Source: Butyrivibrio proteoclasticus B316 (lineage in GTDB: Bacteria > Bacillota > Clostridia > Lachnospirales > Lachnospiraceae). Taken from it: DNA of 64,000 nt. The translations under genes were made by a program, and so were the position numbers. Where the stretch lies: positions 1-64,000 of the forward strand of contig NC_014390.1 in NCBI RefSeq assembly GCF_000145035.1. Direction: 5' to 3'. A model generated the notes under the pieces. The model ran no database searches, was not told where the DNA came from, and worked only from the letters and a program-made list of their open reading frames with translations. Positions 24,387 to 33,595 of this stretch are shown in pieces; the first letter of the stretch is position 1, and every line of letters begins with the position of its first letter.

Positions 24387-25130
24387 ATGTCACAAATCAA
24401 TTACAAAAAGAATGTTAAAGAACTGCTGCTTCCAAACGCAGAAGAACACGGTTTCAATATGCGCATTCTCAAGGGGCAGATGACCAAGAAATCATTAGGG
24501 TTTTTTGAAAGGACTGTTGGAGAAGTATATCAGTGCTTTGAGATTTATGAAGATTTACTTCGAGAAGGGACTGTCGTGCTTTTGAGCTATCCCTGGGGGA
24601 ACTTTGAAGTAAACTATTCCGATGAAAAGTCATTTAGAGAGGCTATTGAAACTATAGCTAAGGCAATGAATGACGAAGGCTATAAAGCTTTGGATAAAAA
24701 GCTGGTAGAGCCTCGTATTATCTCAGATGATTATTTGTTTATTCGTGATAATTATCTGAAGCTTTCGGATGATTTCTGTAAAGCGCATGGTATTATATCA
24801 AAAGATAATAATAGCGATAATCTAAAGCTGGTTACTGATTCTGTGCTTGCGATCCGCGGTAAGGAATACGGAGAGGTAAAAGAGGAAATTCTTCGAATTG
24901 CAGCGTTTTATGCTGATGCTTTGATTACAGTATTGAACGGACAAGTGTATTGGGATGATGATAATCAGGTCTTTAAGATTATCAGAGATAATCAGTATAA
25001 GTTTGTTAATACTTTGGAAATTGTTTTTGCAAGTTACAAAGCAGATGCTGAAAATGTAGCAATAAACATGATACGAAGCAGCTATGAAAGACTTTTTACA
25101 AAAGCAGAGAAAGAAAGTATTTGCACCTAA
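24387..25130 (+). CDS. Paralogous family protein 3 of 3, unknown function
   Basis: A 247-aa member of the same family (SQINYKKNVKELLLPNAEEHGF at the start, 'EYGEVKEEILRIAAFYADALI' in the middle). AGAGG lies 6 nt ahead of ATG 24,387, in the 29-bp repeat. It has diverged more than the other two from their WPIAIF block (it has SLGFFERTVG). Followed 25 nt later by a membrane protein gene, probably the same transcript. Confidence 0.75.
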   Translation: MSQINYKKNVKELLLPNAEEHGFNMRILKGQMTKKSLGFFERTVGEVYQCFEIYEDLLREGTVVLLSYPWGNFEVNYSDEKSFREAIETIAKAMNDEGYKALDKKLVEPRIISDDYLFIRDNYLKLSDDFCKAHGIISKDNNSDNLKLVTDSVLAIRGKEYGEVKEEILRIAAFYADALITVLNGQVYWDDDNQVFKIIRDNQYKFVNTLEIVFASYKADAENVAINMIRSSYERLFTKAEKESICT

Positions 25131-25155
25131 GTGTAAAGGAAATTAAGGGGAAGAG

Positions 25156-26088
25156 ATGGACACTATGCAATACTCAAATTTATTCATTGAGTGGATATTT
25201 TTATACATGTTACCATGCTTGAGTTTATATGCATTGTCACAGTACTACGTAAACTATGAGAATTTGCAAAGAAGTCAGCTTACTAACCTTCTTACGAAGC
25301 TTGTAGCGGTAGGACTATTGGTTTTTGTAACATTAAATAAAGAACTATTGATAGTAGAACCATATTTATATTTACTTGATTTGCCGGGAAAATTGAGTGA
25401 TTCAGGGGAAGCAGTTATTTGTGCACTTGAGATATTGGGAATGGGCATGTTATTCTATATCTTTGTCTGGATAATGAAGATTTATTCAAAGGATTATTAT
25501 TATTTTGCGGCAGCAAGGAAGTGTATAATTGTTGCTCATGCTGCTTCATTTATGTTAATTTCCGGATATTTGCTATTGGGCGATGGCGCTTATGTTGGCA
25601 ATTTGCTTGTTTGGCGCGCCCTTATATTGAGTAATCTTGCGCTTACAGTAATGTTCATTCTTATAAGTTCATTCAAAATCTCTATTGGCAAGAGTGGCAA
25701 GTATATTTGTTATGATATGCTTTTGGTACAAAAGGCCATTTGGTGTACAGAGACAAAAGCATTTGTATTTGAAAATGATTTTGAAAATGGTTCTGTTACT
25801 GTAAAGACGGATAATAATTCTTTGTTTATGCAAACGCTCACGGATGAGCAGAGAATGGCATTAAACATACTAAAGGAGAAAAAACATATGACACCAGATG
25901 AAAAATATAAAAAGACCATGAAGGCAGTCATTGGACAAACTGCGATATCGTTGGTTATCGGAATACTCATGATTTTATTAAAATCTGCAGTACTTGCCGG
26001 TGTGTTCTTATTTAGCGCATTTATGGGAGTGATTCTTTTATTCGTTCAGTATAAGAACAAAAAGAATTTGGAAAAGGAAACAGAATAA
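25156..26088 (+). CDS. Multi-span membrane protein, unknown function
   Basis: A 310-aa protein with about five N-terminal membrane spans (residues 8-190), a cytoplasmic part (about 195-255) and two closing spans (AVIGQTAISLVIGILMILL and VLAGVFLFSAFMGVILLFV). No transport or enzyme motif is visible. Start with GGGGAAGAG ahead. It ends 2 nt before the TIR-like fragment, an arrangement like that of effector pairs with a membrane protein, but no such claim can be supported. Confidence 0.7.
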   Translation: MDTMQYSNLFIEWIFLYMLPCLSLYALSQYYVNYENLQRSQLTNLLTKLVAVGLLVFVTLNKELLIVEPYLYLLDLPGKLSDSGEAVICALEILGMGMLFYIFVWIMKIYSKDYYYFAAARKCIIVAHAASFMLISGYLLLGDGAYVGNLLVWRALILSNLALTVMFILISSFKISIGKSGKYICYDMLLVQKAIWCTETKAFVFENDFENGSVTVKTDNNSLFMQTLTDEQRMALNILKEKKHMTPDEKYKKTMKAVIGQTAISLVIGILMILLKSAVLAGVFLFSAFMGVILLFVQYKNKKNLEKETE

Positions 26089-26090
26089 CC

Positions 26091-26417
26091 ATGCATTACA
26101 ATGCTTTTATTTCTTACAAGCATGCGGATCTGGATGATAAGAATCTGATCTGCCTAGGTCCAAATGGTTCCTATAACAGGCTGAAGAGCTATATCCAGAC
26201 GGCGATAGACATGGATGAACTTCCTAACATCAATAGCCATCTCAATGCCCAAAAGAAGATAAATTGGACAAAAGGCTTGGATATTGCAATGAAGAACGAG
26301 GTTACAAACGAGTATTCTTACAGAGAACGCTCTGAACAGGTAAAACTTAGGGGCTTCTTTGAAAAACAACACTAGGAAATTGAAATAAGAAAGATGCTTG
26401 CAATGGCGAGCGGATAA
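26091..26417 (+). pseudogene. TIR-domain protein fragment
   Basis: The frame 26,091-26,375 (94 aa) starts MHYNAFISYKHADLDD, the classic first strand of TIR domains in Firmicutes (NAFISYKHxxxD). The rest does not continue as a TIR domain and seems joined from another protein. After the TAG at 26,373 the same frame continues EIEIRKMLAMASG to a TAA at 26,417, so the stop may be a later mutation. Best read as a rearranged remnant; a small functional protein is possible. Confidence 0.55.
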
Positions 26418-26445
26418 AGGTTCTATTCGAAAATAAAGGTGACGG

Positions 26446-26474
26446 ATGCTCTGCGTGTGCAGGGCATTCTTTTT
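26446..26474 (+). terminator. Intrinsic terminator
   Basis: Stem ATGCTCTGC (26,446-26,454) with GCAGGGCAT (26,459-26,467, one T-G pair), GTGT loop, and a T-rich tail broken by one C. Confidence 0.7.
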
Positions 26475-26559
26475 GAAATAAAGTTAGCGGTAACTAACAT
26501 AAAGTAGTATGATGAAAATATGAAGATAGAAAATCATTGGAAGGGCATGTGCGTAAGCT

Positions 26560-26934
26560 ATGGTTTGGTACGTATTTGTAATTGAAGCGATAGTATTTGC
26601 TGCGATTTTTACAACGGTTTTATTTGCTGTTTATCATGGCGATAGAATGTACAGTCCGGAATGCATCCACAATTATCCATCTGATATTCAGGAGGAATAC
26701 TTCAAGACCCATGATAAGGTGGATGTATCTGGTAAATCCCAAAATGTTATAGTGGAAAAATCCTGTGGTGTATTGATGTTTACTGTGATTCTTACAGTAT
26801 GCGCGAAGATTGCAGGAACTACCACATTCTGGCAGGGCTTTGGAATTGCCTTTGGCCTTATGGCTTGTATTTGCGCTGATACCTGCTGCACTAGTGGGAT
26901 TGTTTATAAGTTTGATGAGGTGAATGATTTGTAA
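26560..26934 (+). CDS. Small membrane protein next to a hydrolase
   Basis: A 124-aa protein with an N-terminal span (VFVIEAIVFAAIFTTVLFAVY) and one or two C-terminal spans (LMFTVILTVCAKIAG and FGIAFGLMACICAD). No family recognised. It overlaps the next gene by TAATG, so it is coupled to the hydrolase. Its own ribosome binding site is poor (GGAAGGG some 14 nt away). Confidence 0.6.
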   Translation: MVWYVFVIEAIVFAAIFTTVLFAVYHGDRMYSPECIHNYPSDIQEEYFKTHDKVDVSGKSQNVIVEKSCGVLMFTVILTVCAKIAGTTTFWQGFGIAFGLMACICADTCCTSGIVYKFDEVNDL

Positions 26935-27848
26935 TGAAGATACAAAGGTCTTTTAAATACAAGTTTTTATTGGGACTGTGCAGGCTGGTTAGATTGCAGA
27001 GAGTTATGGAGCTTCCGCCTGAGAAGGCACAGAAGCTTTTCAGAAAAGCATATAAGGGAGTAGTTATCCCCAAAATGCACGATGAACAGTTTGACATAAA
27101 GGCTGAGCAGATACTTGGTTCCACATGTCTTTGGTATCGCGATAAAAAGAAAAATGACAGGGCATGCATATATCTCATCGGCGGAGGTATGCTGAACTAT
27201 CCAAAGCCTGCTCAGGCAAAGGAAGTACTTAAACTTGCAAAGGAAACCGAAGTAGATTTTGTGCTTCCTTATTATCCTCTCGTTCACACGGGAAATACCC
27301 TAACAGATGTATACGAGATGATATATGCGTTATACAAAGAGATGTTAAAGACGTATTCACATGAAAATATATATTTCTTGGGAGGCTCCAGCGGAGCGAA
27401 TCTGGCATTGGGACTTATTTCATACATCAATGATAAAGGCGAAGGTTTGCCGATGCCAGGCAAGGTTTACGCCGGTTCTTCGGGATCTCTGCTCATTACA
27501 GATGATGAAAAGAAAAAGGCAGATGAACTGGACAAAACGGATGTAATAATGAGTCAGAAGGCTACACTTTCTGTATGGAAAGGAATGACCGGCGGTAAAA
27601 AGGTTGCAGATTATATGGAGTCATTGCAGTTAGGAGATTATACAGGATTAAAGGATGTGTATCTCACTTTTGGTGGTGATGAAGTGTTTACAGCTGCGGC
27701 TGACTCTATCAAAGCAAGACTAGAGCAATACGGTGTTAATGTTTCTATGGAGGTTGAGCCTGGGATGTATCACTGTTATGCTGTCATACCACTTGTTAAG
27801 GATGCAATGCCAGCCTACAGGAGAATGATTGAATATATTAAGAGGTAA
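26934..27848 (+). CDS. Alpha/beta hydrolase (HSL/esterase type)
   Basis: A 304-aa hydrolase of the hormone-sensitive-lipase-like group. The oxyanion loop is IGGGMLNYP (about residues 78-86), the nucleophile serine is in GGSSGANLALG (about 151-161), the acid is in FGGDEVF (about 245) and the histidine in PGMYHCY (about 276). It probably acts on short-chain esters, in the cytoplasm as no signal peptide is present. Coupled to the membrane protein upstream and closed by a strong terminator. Confidence 0.82.
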   Translation: MKIQRSFKYKFLLGLCRLVRLQRVMELPPEKAQKLFRKAYKGVVIPKMHDEQFDIKAEQILGSTCLWYRDKKKNDRACIYLIGGGMLNYPKPAQAKEVLKLAKETEVDFVLPYYPLVHTGNTLTDVYEMIYALYKEMLKTYSHENIYFLGGSSGANLALGLISYINDKGEGLPMPGKVYAGSSGSLLITDDEKKKADELDKTDVIMSQKATLSVWKGMTGGKKVADYMESLQLGDYTGLKDVYLTFGGDEVFTAAADSIKARLEQYGVNVSMEVEPGMYHCYAVIPLVKDAMPAYRRMIEYIKR

Positions 27849-27920
27849 GCAAGGAGAACGATACGATAGAACGTTCTACCGGAATATTATCTTGCAAAAA
27901 ATGATCTAATATTTCAGTCC

Positions 27921-27951
27921 GGACCAGATTTTAATCTGGTCCTTCTTTTTT
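27921..27951 (+). terminator. Intrinsic terminator after the hydrolase
   Basis: A 10-bp perfect stem GGACCAGATT (27,921-27,930) / AATCTGGTCC (27,933-27,942) and a T-rich tail. Confidence 0.9.
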
Positions 27952-27953
27952 TG

Positions 27954-28430
27954 AATCAGTACAGTTATAACGTAAGTGGTAAATATAAAGAAATAAGAGT
28001 ATTGTTGAATACTCCATTCGGTCTACTGCTTCAAATAAAGCTGATAAACTCAAACGATTCATCATTGTCTCCATTATATTTTCGCGAATGACATAATGAT
28101 ATCAGTTTGAAAAAAGTGTATAGACTAGATTGAAAGAGGCAAGTATGCGCGTTGCTCGGTGGCTCTGAAGAATTTTAGCCCACTGATATAGATTACTGCA
28201 TTTCTTAAAGCCGCACAATATCGGAAATTTTGATGAAATATACTGATTATTTATGTGTATTAATGCGGTTTTGCAGACACCGAGTATATGCTAGTATACT
28301 ACAGGGCACAATTTGACTATACAAAATGTTTTTTGGTTTTCAGTAGTAATCCATTTTTACAGAGAAGGGATATAAAGCATTATCTATTGCTTTTTCTCAA
28401 AATGATAATACAGCAAGGGAGGATAGCTAC
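27954..28430 (+). promoter_or_regulatory. Non-coding stretch with the probable promoter of the NTPase-SEFIR gene
   Basis: About 480 bp of AT-rich DNA without a credible gene. The best promoter is TTGCAG (28,271-28,276), 18-bp spacer, TATACT (28,295-28,300), giving a 5' leader of about 124 nt. The sequence GTATATGCTAGTATAC over the -10 is an inverted repeat and a possible operator. The strong site AAGGGAGG precedes the ATG at 28,431. Confidence 0.5.
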
Positions 28431-30647
28431 ATGAGTACGAAAAGTATTGGAAAATGGGAGACAGACGCTGGTAGGATTGTAGATTTTGATAAGCTGGGGA
28501 AATTTGTTTATCGAAATGATATTGTTAATTCTTTTTTAGATGATCCAAGCAAATGCTTTATTATCGCCGCAAAAGGTATGGGAAAAACACTTTTGTTGTC
28601 ATATAAGCGATTCTTACTTGAAAGTGATGATTCTAGATCACAGTTATTTATTCCAAATCGACATCCTTATTTATCATTTGTTGAAAATATAACTACGACT
28701 CTTTCAAAAGAGCACATTAACAGCCTAAAGGATTGGGAGTTTTGTTCAAGACTATGGACGTTTGTTATTGAGTTGTGTGTGATTTCACACGCGGACATAG
28801 ATAAAAAAGAGTTTATTGACGAATTGCCGTCAAGAGCAGAAAAGCATAAGGAGTTTTTGTCAGATGCAATCTCGAAAAAAAGATCTATTGACTATATTTT
28901 TAATGAGCTTATAGCTAGGGGCGAATCGACTATCCAGAAGATTGTGAATGATTGCTCTAATTATGTCAAAGAGAAATATGCAAATTTACATCAAGGGATG
29001 GTTATTTTTTTCGACCGTTTGGATAATGCGTTGGAATTATCCCATGATGAGATATGGACTTCAATTCAGGTTGGTCTGCTTGAGGCTGCTTGGAATATTA
29101 TGCGTACAAATCCGCACACTAAAGTCTATTTATCAATTAGGCAAGAAGCATATGCCTCGCATCGTTCCAGAAACTCAAGTGCAATTTCATCATCAGTAGT
29201 AAAAATTAATTATTCGCCAGCTGAGTTAAGAACGCTTGTTAACCATTTAGTACAATATTATGAAAAAGTTCCGACTATAGAGGAATTTCTTGGAATAGAC
29301 ACTTTTTATAATACTATCGTTTACAGAGATGAAAATGTGTTTGAATTTATGTACAGGTATTCTATTGGAAGACCGCGTGATTTCGTTCAGATATGTGGAG
29401 AGCTAGCAACGAAAAAAGATAGTTATAATACTCTCAAAGAAAAGAGAAAGCAATTAAAGCTAGCAGTCAGAGAGGTGTCATCTACCAGCATCATTCCTAG
29501 TTTATTTGATGAGGTAAGGATGCTTTTGAAAACACTTAGGACACAAGAGCTTTTTGATAACTTTTTGAAACTCATCTATTCTAATATTTTTACTTATGAT
29601 GACTTGCAAGATATTTGCAAAAGGTTTAATGAAGTAAACTGTGTGGGTGAGTGTGAGATGTGCCGTTCTGATATGCATCCATTTTGCGATTTATACAATA
29701 TGGGGCTTTTAGGCGTTGTAGAAAAACAGCCAGGAGAAGAAACAATCACACAGAAATTTAAGAGTCCATATGAAGACTTTATACATGGACTTCAGGGAAA
29801 ATATTTTTTAATACATCCAGCATTAAGGGAATATATAAAGAGTCTACATAATCATAAGGATAAATACAGGCTTGATCTGGGTATTCTTGTTGGTGATGGA
29901 CTGGAATGGACAGAAGAAGATGAAAAAAGGTTTTATATAAACAAGTGGATCCGTGAAATGCAGAACCCAGACTATAAACAATACTGTTATTCAATGTTTG
30001 AACAGTATGTAAAGGGTGCGCCAATTGCTATTAAAGAAGAAAACTTGTTGGCTAATGGTAGGGTTTCATTAGTTGATAGAAAAAAGAAGGAAGCAATCAA
30101 AAATTATGTATTGAAAGGGGAATTCAATATGCCAAAACCAATAACAGCTTTTGTCAGCTATGCGTATGACAGTCCTGAACACCAGGAGAATGTAATCAGT
30201 TTCGTTGATATGCTTCTAGGAATGGGAATAGATGCAACTATGGATGTTAAACTTAAAGGGAAATATCCCAATATAGATGAAATGATGACTTATGGACTGT
30301 CGCTTGACAAAGTAATCATCGTTCTTTCCGAAGAATATAAGAGAAAGGCTGATGAAGGAGTTGGCGGTGTGTGGAAGGAATTTCAGATGATTGCAGCCGA
30401 TTTAGAAAAGCATCCGCTGAAATATATTTTTGTTAGCTTTGATTCGTTAACAAACGAACGATCAGAAAAAATATCTCCAAGGCGTATAGGATGTCGATGG
30501 ATTGTAGATCTAGAGAAGGGACAGAACGATAATTATAGTGAGCTGATCTCGTTCATTACAGAAAAAGAAGAATATGACTTTAGAAAAGTAAATCCGAAGT
30601 CTGTACAGCCAGGGCAGAAAACCATTAAACCATTTGGCAAAAAGTAG
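28431..30647 (+). CDS. P-loop NTPase-SEFIR fusion, probable anti-phage defence protein
   Basis: A 738-aa protein. N-terminal P-loop NTPase with AAKGMGKT (residues about 46-53) and a Walker B-like FFDRLD (Asp195-Asp198), in the manner of the Sll1717/STAND-like ATPases. A Cys cluster (CVGECEMCRSDMHPFC, about residues 405-420) may bind zinc. The last ~170 residues form a SEFIR/TIR-like domain: ITAFVSYAYDSPEHQENV at about 570-590 and KVIIVLSEEYKRKADE at about 625-640. Such NTPase-effector fusions in cargo regions commonly act as sensors that trigger cell shutdown on phage infection. AAAGGGG 8 nt before an in-frame ATG at 30,129 could also make the SEFIR domain alone. It is monocistronic, with its own promoter and terminator. 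Confidence 0.75.
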   Translation: MSTKSIGKWETDAGRIVDFDKLGKFVYRNDIVNSFLDDPSKCFIIAAKGMGKTLLLSYKRFLLESDDSRSQLFIPNRHPYLSFVENITTTLSKEHINSLKDWEFCSRLWTFVIELCVISHADIDKKEFIDELPSRAEKHKEFLSDAISKKRSIDYIFNELIARGESTIQKIVNDCSNYVKEKYANLHQGMVIFFDRLDNALELSHDEIWTSIQVGLLEAAWNIMRTNPHTKVYLSIRQEAYASHRSRNSSAISSSVVKINYSPAELRTLVNHLVQYYEKVPTIEEFLGIDTFYNTIVYRDENVFEFMYRYSIGRPRDFVQICGELATKKDSYNTLKEKRKQLKLAVREVSSTSIIPSLFDEVRMLLKTLRTQELFDNFLKLIYSNIFTYDDLQDICKRFNEVNCVGECEMCRSDMHPFCDLYNMGLLGVVEKQPGEETITQKFKSPYEDFIHGLQGKYFLIHPALREYIKSLHNHKDKYRLDLGILVGDGLEWTEEDEKRFYINKWIREMQNPDYKQYCYSMFEQYVKGAPIAIKEENLLANGRVSLVDRKKKEAIKNYVLKGEFNMPKPITAFVSYAYDSPEHQENVISFVDMLLGMGIDATMDVKLKGKYPNIDEMMTYGLSLDKVIIVLSEEYKRKADEGVGGVWKEFQMIAADLEKHPLKYIFVSFDSLTNERSEKISPRRIGCRWIVDLEKGQNDNYSELISFITEKEEYDFRKVNPKSVQPGQKTIKPFGKK

Positions 30648-30668
30648 GCTAGTAAATAAGAGCATGAA

Positions 30669-30695
30669 AAAGCCGTCCCAATTTTGGGCGGCTTT
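30669..30695. terminator. Bidirectional terminator between convergent genes
   Basis: AAAGCCG-T-CCCA (30,669-30,680) pairs with TGGGCGGCTTT (30,685-30,695) with one bulged T; the flanking A and T runs let it work both ways, for the gene ending at 30,647 and the minus-strand gene ending at 30,700. Confidence 0.8.
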
Positions 30696-30699
30696 AATC

Positions 30700-31080
30700 T
30701 TAGTACCAGTTATTTAAATAGTCATCAACAAGGGCTTGCCTTTCTGCTTCCTCAGGATCAACACCCATAAAAGCAGCTTCTTCAGCATCAAAATCCGGGT
30801 ATCTGTCGTGGATGTCCTGTAGCTTTCTTTCGTAATCTTCCTGCTCATCCCATTCACGCTGCTGCATTTCGCAGAGCTCTTCGATATCCTCTTCATCATC
30901 TATAGCATCAGGACAGGTGGGCTGATCCATGTAGCGCTTGTAATCGCTGTCATAGCTTGCAACGCTGTATTTTTTCTGGCGGCCACTCTGTCTATTGTTA
31001 TCGTTACATTCAGAAAGAATGTAGTTGCATATGTCGTTCTTAGTTATCTTGTTACCTGAAAGAAATCTTTTATCTCCCAT
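30700..31080 (-). CDS. Small acidic hypothetical protein
   Basis: A 126-aa, strongly acidic protein (runs of D/E from about residue 60 on) with a basic N-terminus (MGDKRFLSGNKITKNDI). AGGAGG lies ahead of the ATG on the minus strand. It is the only minus-strand gene here besides the transposase. The protein pattern (short lysine/asparagine-rich head, acidic coiled tail) gives no function. Confidence 0.7.
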   Translation of the reverse strand: MGDKRFLSGNKITKNDICNYILSECNDNNRQSGRQKKYSVASYDSDYKRYMDQPTCPDAIDDEEDIEELCEMQQREWDEQEDYERKLQDIHDRYPDFDAEEAAFMGVDPEEAERQALVDDYLNNWY

Positions 31081-31105
31081 GGTTTTTCCTCCTGTTTTTT
31101 ATATA

Positions 31106-31136
31106 TTGACACAAAAATGTGCATTTTGTCAATTAT
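31106..31136 (-). promoter_or_regulatory. Promoter/operator of the minus-strand gene, element shared with 33,650
   Basis: On the minus strand TTGACA is followed by GCACAT and TTTGTG blocks (an imperfect palindrome from TGACAC to TTGTCA on the plus strand). An element with the same TTGACA, GCACAT and TTTGTG order is at 33,650-33,672, also on the minus strand. Probably a -35 region overlapping a repressor site. The -10 at 17 bp is poor. Confidence 0.45.
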
Positions 31137-31220
31137 AGGCAAAGAATTTTCAATCCCATCTAATATCTTATTATCCCCCTAAAGGCCGATAAAATAAAGA
31201 CTTTTCAAAACTATTACCAC

Positions 31221-31249
31221 TTGTGAAAATATAATAAAAGATATATTAT
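31221..31249 (+). promoter_or_regulatory. Promoter of the surface-protein gene at 31,307
   Basis: TTGTGA (31,221-31,226), 17-bp spacer, TATTAT (31,244-31,249). The start would be near 31,256, so the palindrome at 31,265-31,281 lies just downstream, a typical repressor position. Confidence 0.6.
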
Positions 31250-31264
31250 ATTAAAATATAAGCA

Positions 31265-31281
31265 TGGTTCACTGTGAACCA
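31265..31281. repeat. Palindrome TGGTTCACTGTGAACCA (copy 3 of 4)
   Basis: A perfect 17-bp palindrome around the core GTTCACTGTGAAC, between the promoter at 31,221 and the AAGGAGG at 31,292. Confidence 0.85.
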
Positions 31282-31306
31282 AAAACAAAACAAGGAGGAA
31301 ATAGAT

Positions 31307-33538
31307 TTGAAAAAGCATAGCATGCTTAAGGCTGTATCAGCTGTGGCCATGTCAGCGCTTTTTATTCCGGTACTTGCTGGACCATTGAAGGTAAGTGCAG
31401 CGGAAGATACTCCCAAGGTCATTTTTTCGACCATTGACGGAGAGGACGTTGAGATCTCATTAGAGAAAGCCATAAGTAAAGAAAGTACCGGCAGGACCTG
31501 GTACTGCAATGATGCTGAAGTTGTGCTGGATGAATCCCATATTGATACCTCAGAAGGGACAACTGCAAGATTAAAGCTCATTAAAGCGACTACAAGAAAT
31601 CACATGGAGAACTATAAGTGTGTTGATAGAGAGGGTTCACTTGAAGAAGCAGAAGTAGCAAGGCTTTATGTAATAAGCAAGGATAACTATGAGAATGCCG
31701 AGCTTATGATCAAGGATATGGAAGCAAGTAGCGGCATGGATCTCTACGCTAAAGACATAACCCTTTATATCGATAAGACACCTTATCCTAACTTTGCACC
31801 GCTTAAATTCGTAGAAGACGGAAAAGAAGTAGACAAGGTAAGAGTCAAAAAGGGAACTAATACATACAGCCTCGTTGATACAGTCTTTAAAAGAGAAGTA
31901 GAAGCAGTGATAACAGGTGTTGGAGATGAGATAGCCCCAACGATCAAGTATTTAAAGATAAAAGGAGACATGGCTGATAAGTTTGCCTTTGAAAAGACTG
32001 TAGAAGCCTTGGCATCTGATGAAGAAAGCGGTCTTCCAGATGACGCTTACTATTTTGAGAAAGATGAAAAGCTTTCTTCTGCGGTAAAACTTCTTGTTGT
32101 AGAGGGTGCTTCAGCAGATGACCTTTTGGGCATTACCTGGAGCAAAGATACTGAGTATGTGGTTACAGACAATGGAACCTATACCTTGTTTGTAAGGGAT
32201 AAGGCAGGCAATGTAGCTTATAAGGACATAAATGTTTCAAAGATAAGCACATCTTCTCCAAGCATCACGGAAGTATCCCTTGGCAAAGAAGATGAGAAGC
32301 CGTACCTTTATGTTGTGGCAAAAGATCCTGACAACCAGCCTCTTATGTATAAATTAAACGATGGCAAGTGGCAGGAGTCAGATAAGCTCTTTGACCTTAA
32401 GGAAGGTGATAACTTTGTTGTAGTTAAGAACGAAGCCGGTGTTGTTACTTCCCTAAAGAAGTATGTATATTTAAGCCTTTATACAGGAAAAGAAGAGGGG
32501 CTTAGTGAAAAGAGCTTGTATAACTATATAAAGGTTTCACCTGCATCATGGACCAATGGATCTGTATCAGTATCACTTGTACTTCCTGATTCCATTATTG
32601 AGAAGCTTTCTGTATCTCCTTATTCCATAAACGGAGCTGCATTTTCAGCAAACAGGACAAAGACTGTTTCAGCAAATGAAGAGACGGTTCAGTTCACAGT
32701 TAAGGATATCTACGGAAACACTCATACATCACAGGTATATACTGTAACAAACATAGATAAGGAAAAGCCTTCACTGGAAGTTGTATCAAAGAGCGGTTCC
32801 TTTACAATTAAGGCTGCAGACTCTGGATCAGGTATTGCCAAGATCACAGTATCATCATCAAGTGCAAGTAACTATGTCATAAAAGCTAATTCATCAGACA
32901 AGGTTTCATCAGACAATGCAACCTATAAAGCTCCTTCAAATGGCACATACCAGTTTACTGTATATGACTATGCTGGTAATACAACAACAGTATCCGGAAC
33001 GATGTCCTATTATACAAAGGAAAACGGAAAGGTTCAGACAGCGGCTAAAAGTTCTGGAACAACAACTAAGACTTCAAGTACCACATCTAAGAGCTCAGCT
33101 GCAACAACAAAAAGCTCAAGCAAGACTTCAACCGCTTCTGTAGATAAGAAATATGCGGAAGAAGAAAAGACTTCATCCGCTACTTTAGGAGCAAAGAAGG
33201 ATACTGAAAAGAAAGATAATAAAAAGACTGCTTCTAAGGACGTTTCAAGTGAGCCTGTTGTAGTTAAAGAGGAGAGAAGGATTATTTCAAATGCTGGAAA
33301 CAGCGTAAGCCCCGATCTTCCGGAAGCAGAAAAGATAGAAGTAATAAGAGAGCAGGACCCGGCTCTTTCAAGTCCTCCTCAGATGCAGACAACAGAAAAA
33401 CTTGATAATACAAATGAAAAGCGTCTTAAGGGTCTGGTAATCCTTATCATAGCAGCAAGTGCGGCAGCTGTTTTAGTTGCCATTTGGGTAAATTCAGTTA
33501 AGGGCAGAGAAAAAGACGATTTTAGTTTCAGAAAGTAA
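31307..33538 (+). CDS. Secreted, membrane-anchored surface protein with Ig-like domains
   Basis: A 743-aa protein. It starts at TTG 31,307, 8 nt after AAGGAGG; this gives a normal signal peptide (MKKHSMLKAVSAVAMSALFI..., cleavage after VSAA near residue 29). The in-frame GTG at 31,274 is inside the palindrome. The body has several Ig-like beta modules with repeated patterns of the form 'NGTYTLFVRDKAGNVAY' and 'NGTYQFTVYDYAGNTT', then a Ser/Thr/Lys-rich linker (about 580-660) and a C-terminal span (LVILIIAASAAAVLVAIWV) with a basic tail. It should reach through the wall as an adhesin or stalk. Placed just ahead of the pilus operon but separated by a terminator. Confidence 0.75.
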   Translation: MKKHSMLKAVSAVAMSALFIPVLAGPLKVSAAEDTPKVIFSTIDGEDVEISLEKAISKESTGRTWYCNDAEVVLDESHIDTSEGTTARLKLIKATTRNHMENYKCVDREGSLEEAEVARLYVISKDNYENAELMIKDMEASSGMDLYAKDITLYIDKTPYPNFAPLKFVEDGKEVDKVRVKKGTNTYSLVDTVFKREVEAVITGVGDEIAPTIKYLKIKGDMADKFAFEKTVEALASDEESGLPDDAYYFEKDEKLSSAVKLLVVEGASADDLLGITWSKDTEYVVTDNGTYTLFVRDKAGNVAYKDINVSKISTSSPSITEVSLGKEDEKPYLYVVAKDPDNQPLMYKLNDGKWQESDKLFDLKEGDNFVVVKNEAGVVTSLKKYVYLSLYTGKEEGLSEKSLYNYIKVSPASWTNGSVSVSLVLPDSIIEKLSVSPYSINGAAFSANRTKTVSANEETVQFTVKDIYGNTHTSQVYTVTNIDKEKPSLEVVSKSGSFTIKAADSGSGIAKITVSSSSASNYVIKANSSDKVSSDNATYKAPSNGTYQFTVYDYAGNTTTVSGTMSYYTKENGKVQTAAKSSGTTTKTSSTTSKSSAATTKSSSKTSTASVDKKYAEEEKTSSATLGAKKDTEKKDNKKTASKDVSSEPVVVKEERRIISNAGNSVSPDLPEAEKIEVIREQDPALSSPPQMQTTEKLDNTNEKRLKGLVILIIAASAAAVLVAIWVNSVKGREKDDFSFRK

Positions 33539-33550
33539 GATACAAAAATA

Positions 33551-33579
33551 CCACGGCTGGCATGGCCGTGGCATTTTTT
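33551..33579 (+). terminator. Intrinsic terminator after the surface protein
   Basis: CCACGGC (33,551-33,557) pairs with GCCGTGG (33,565-33,571), then a T tract. Confidence 0.9.
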
Positions 33580-33595
33580 ATGTTATCTGTAAAAA

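Noticed and set aside
23161..26375. TAG read as an amino acid (two in-frame TAGs at 23,161 and 26,373)
   Set aside because: Both are in decayed genes with other damage; intact genes use TAG as a normal stop, for example at 45,142 and 61,557.
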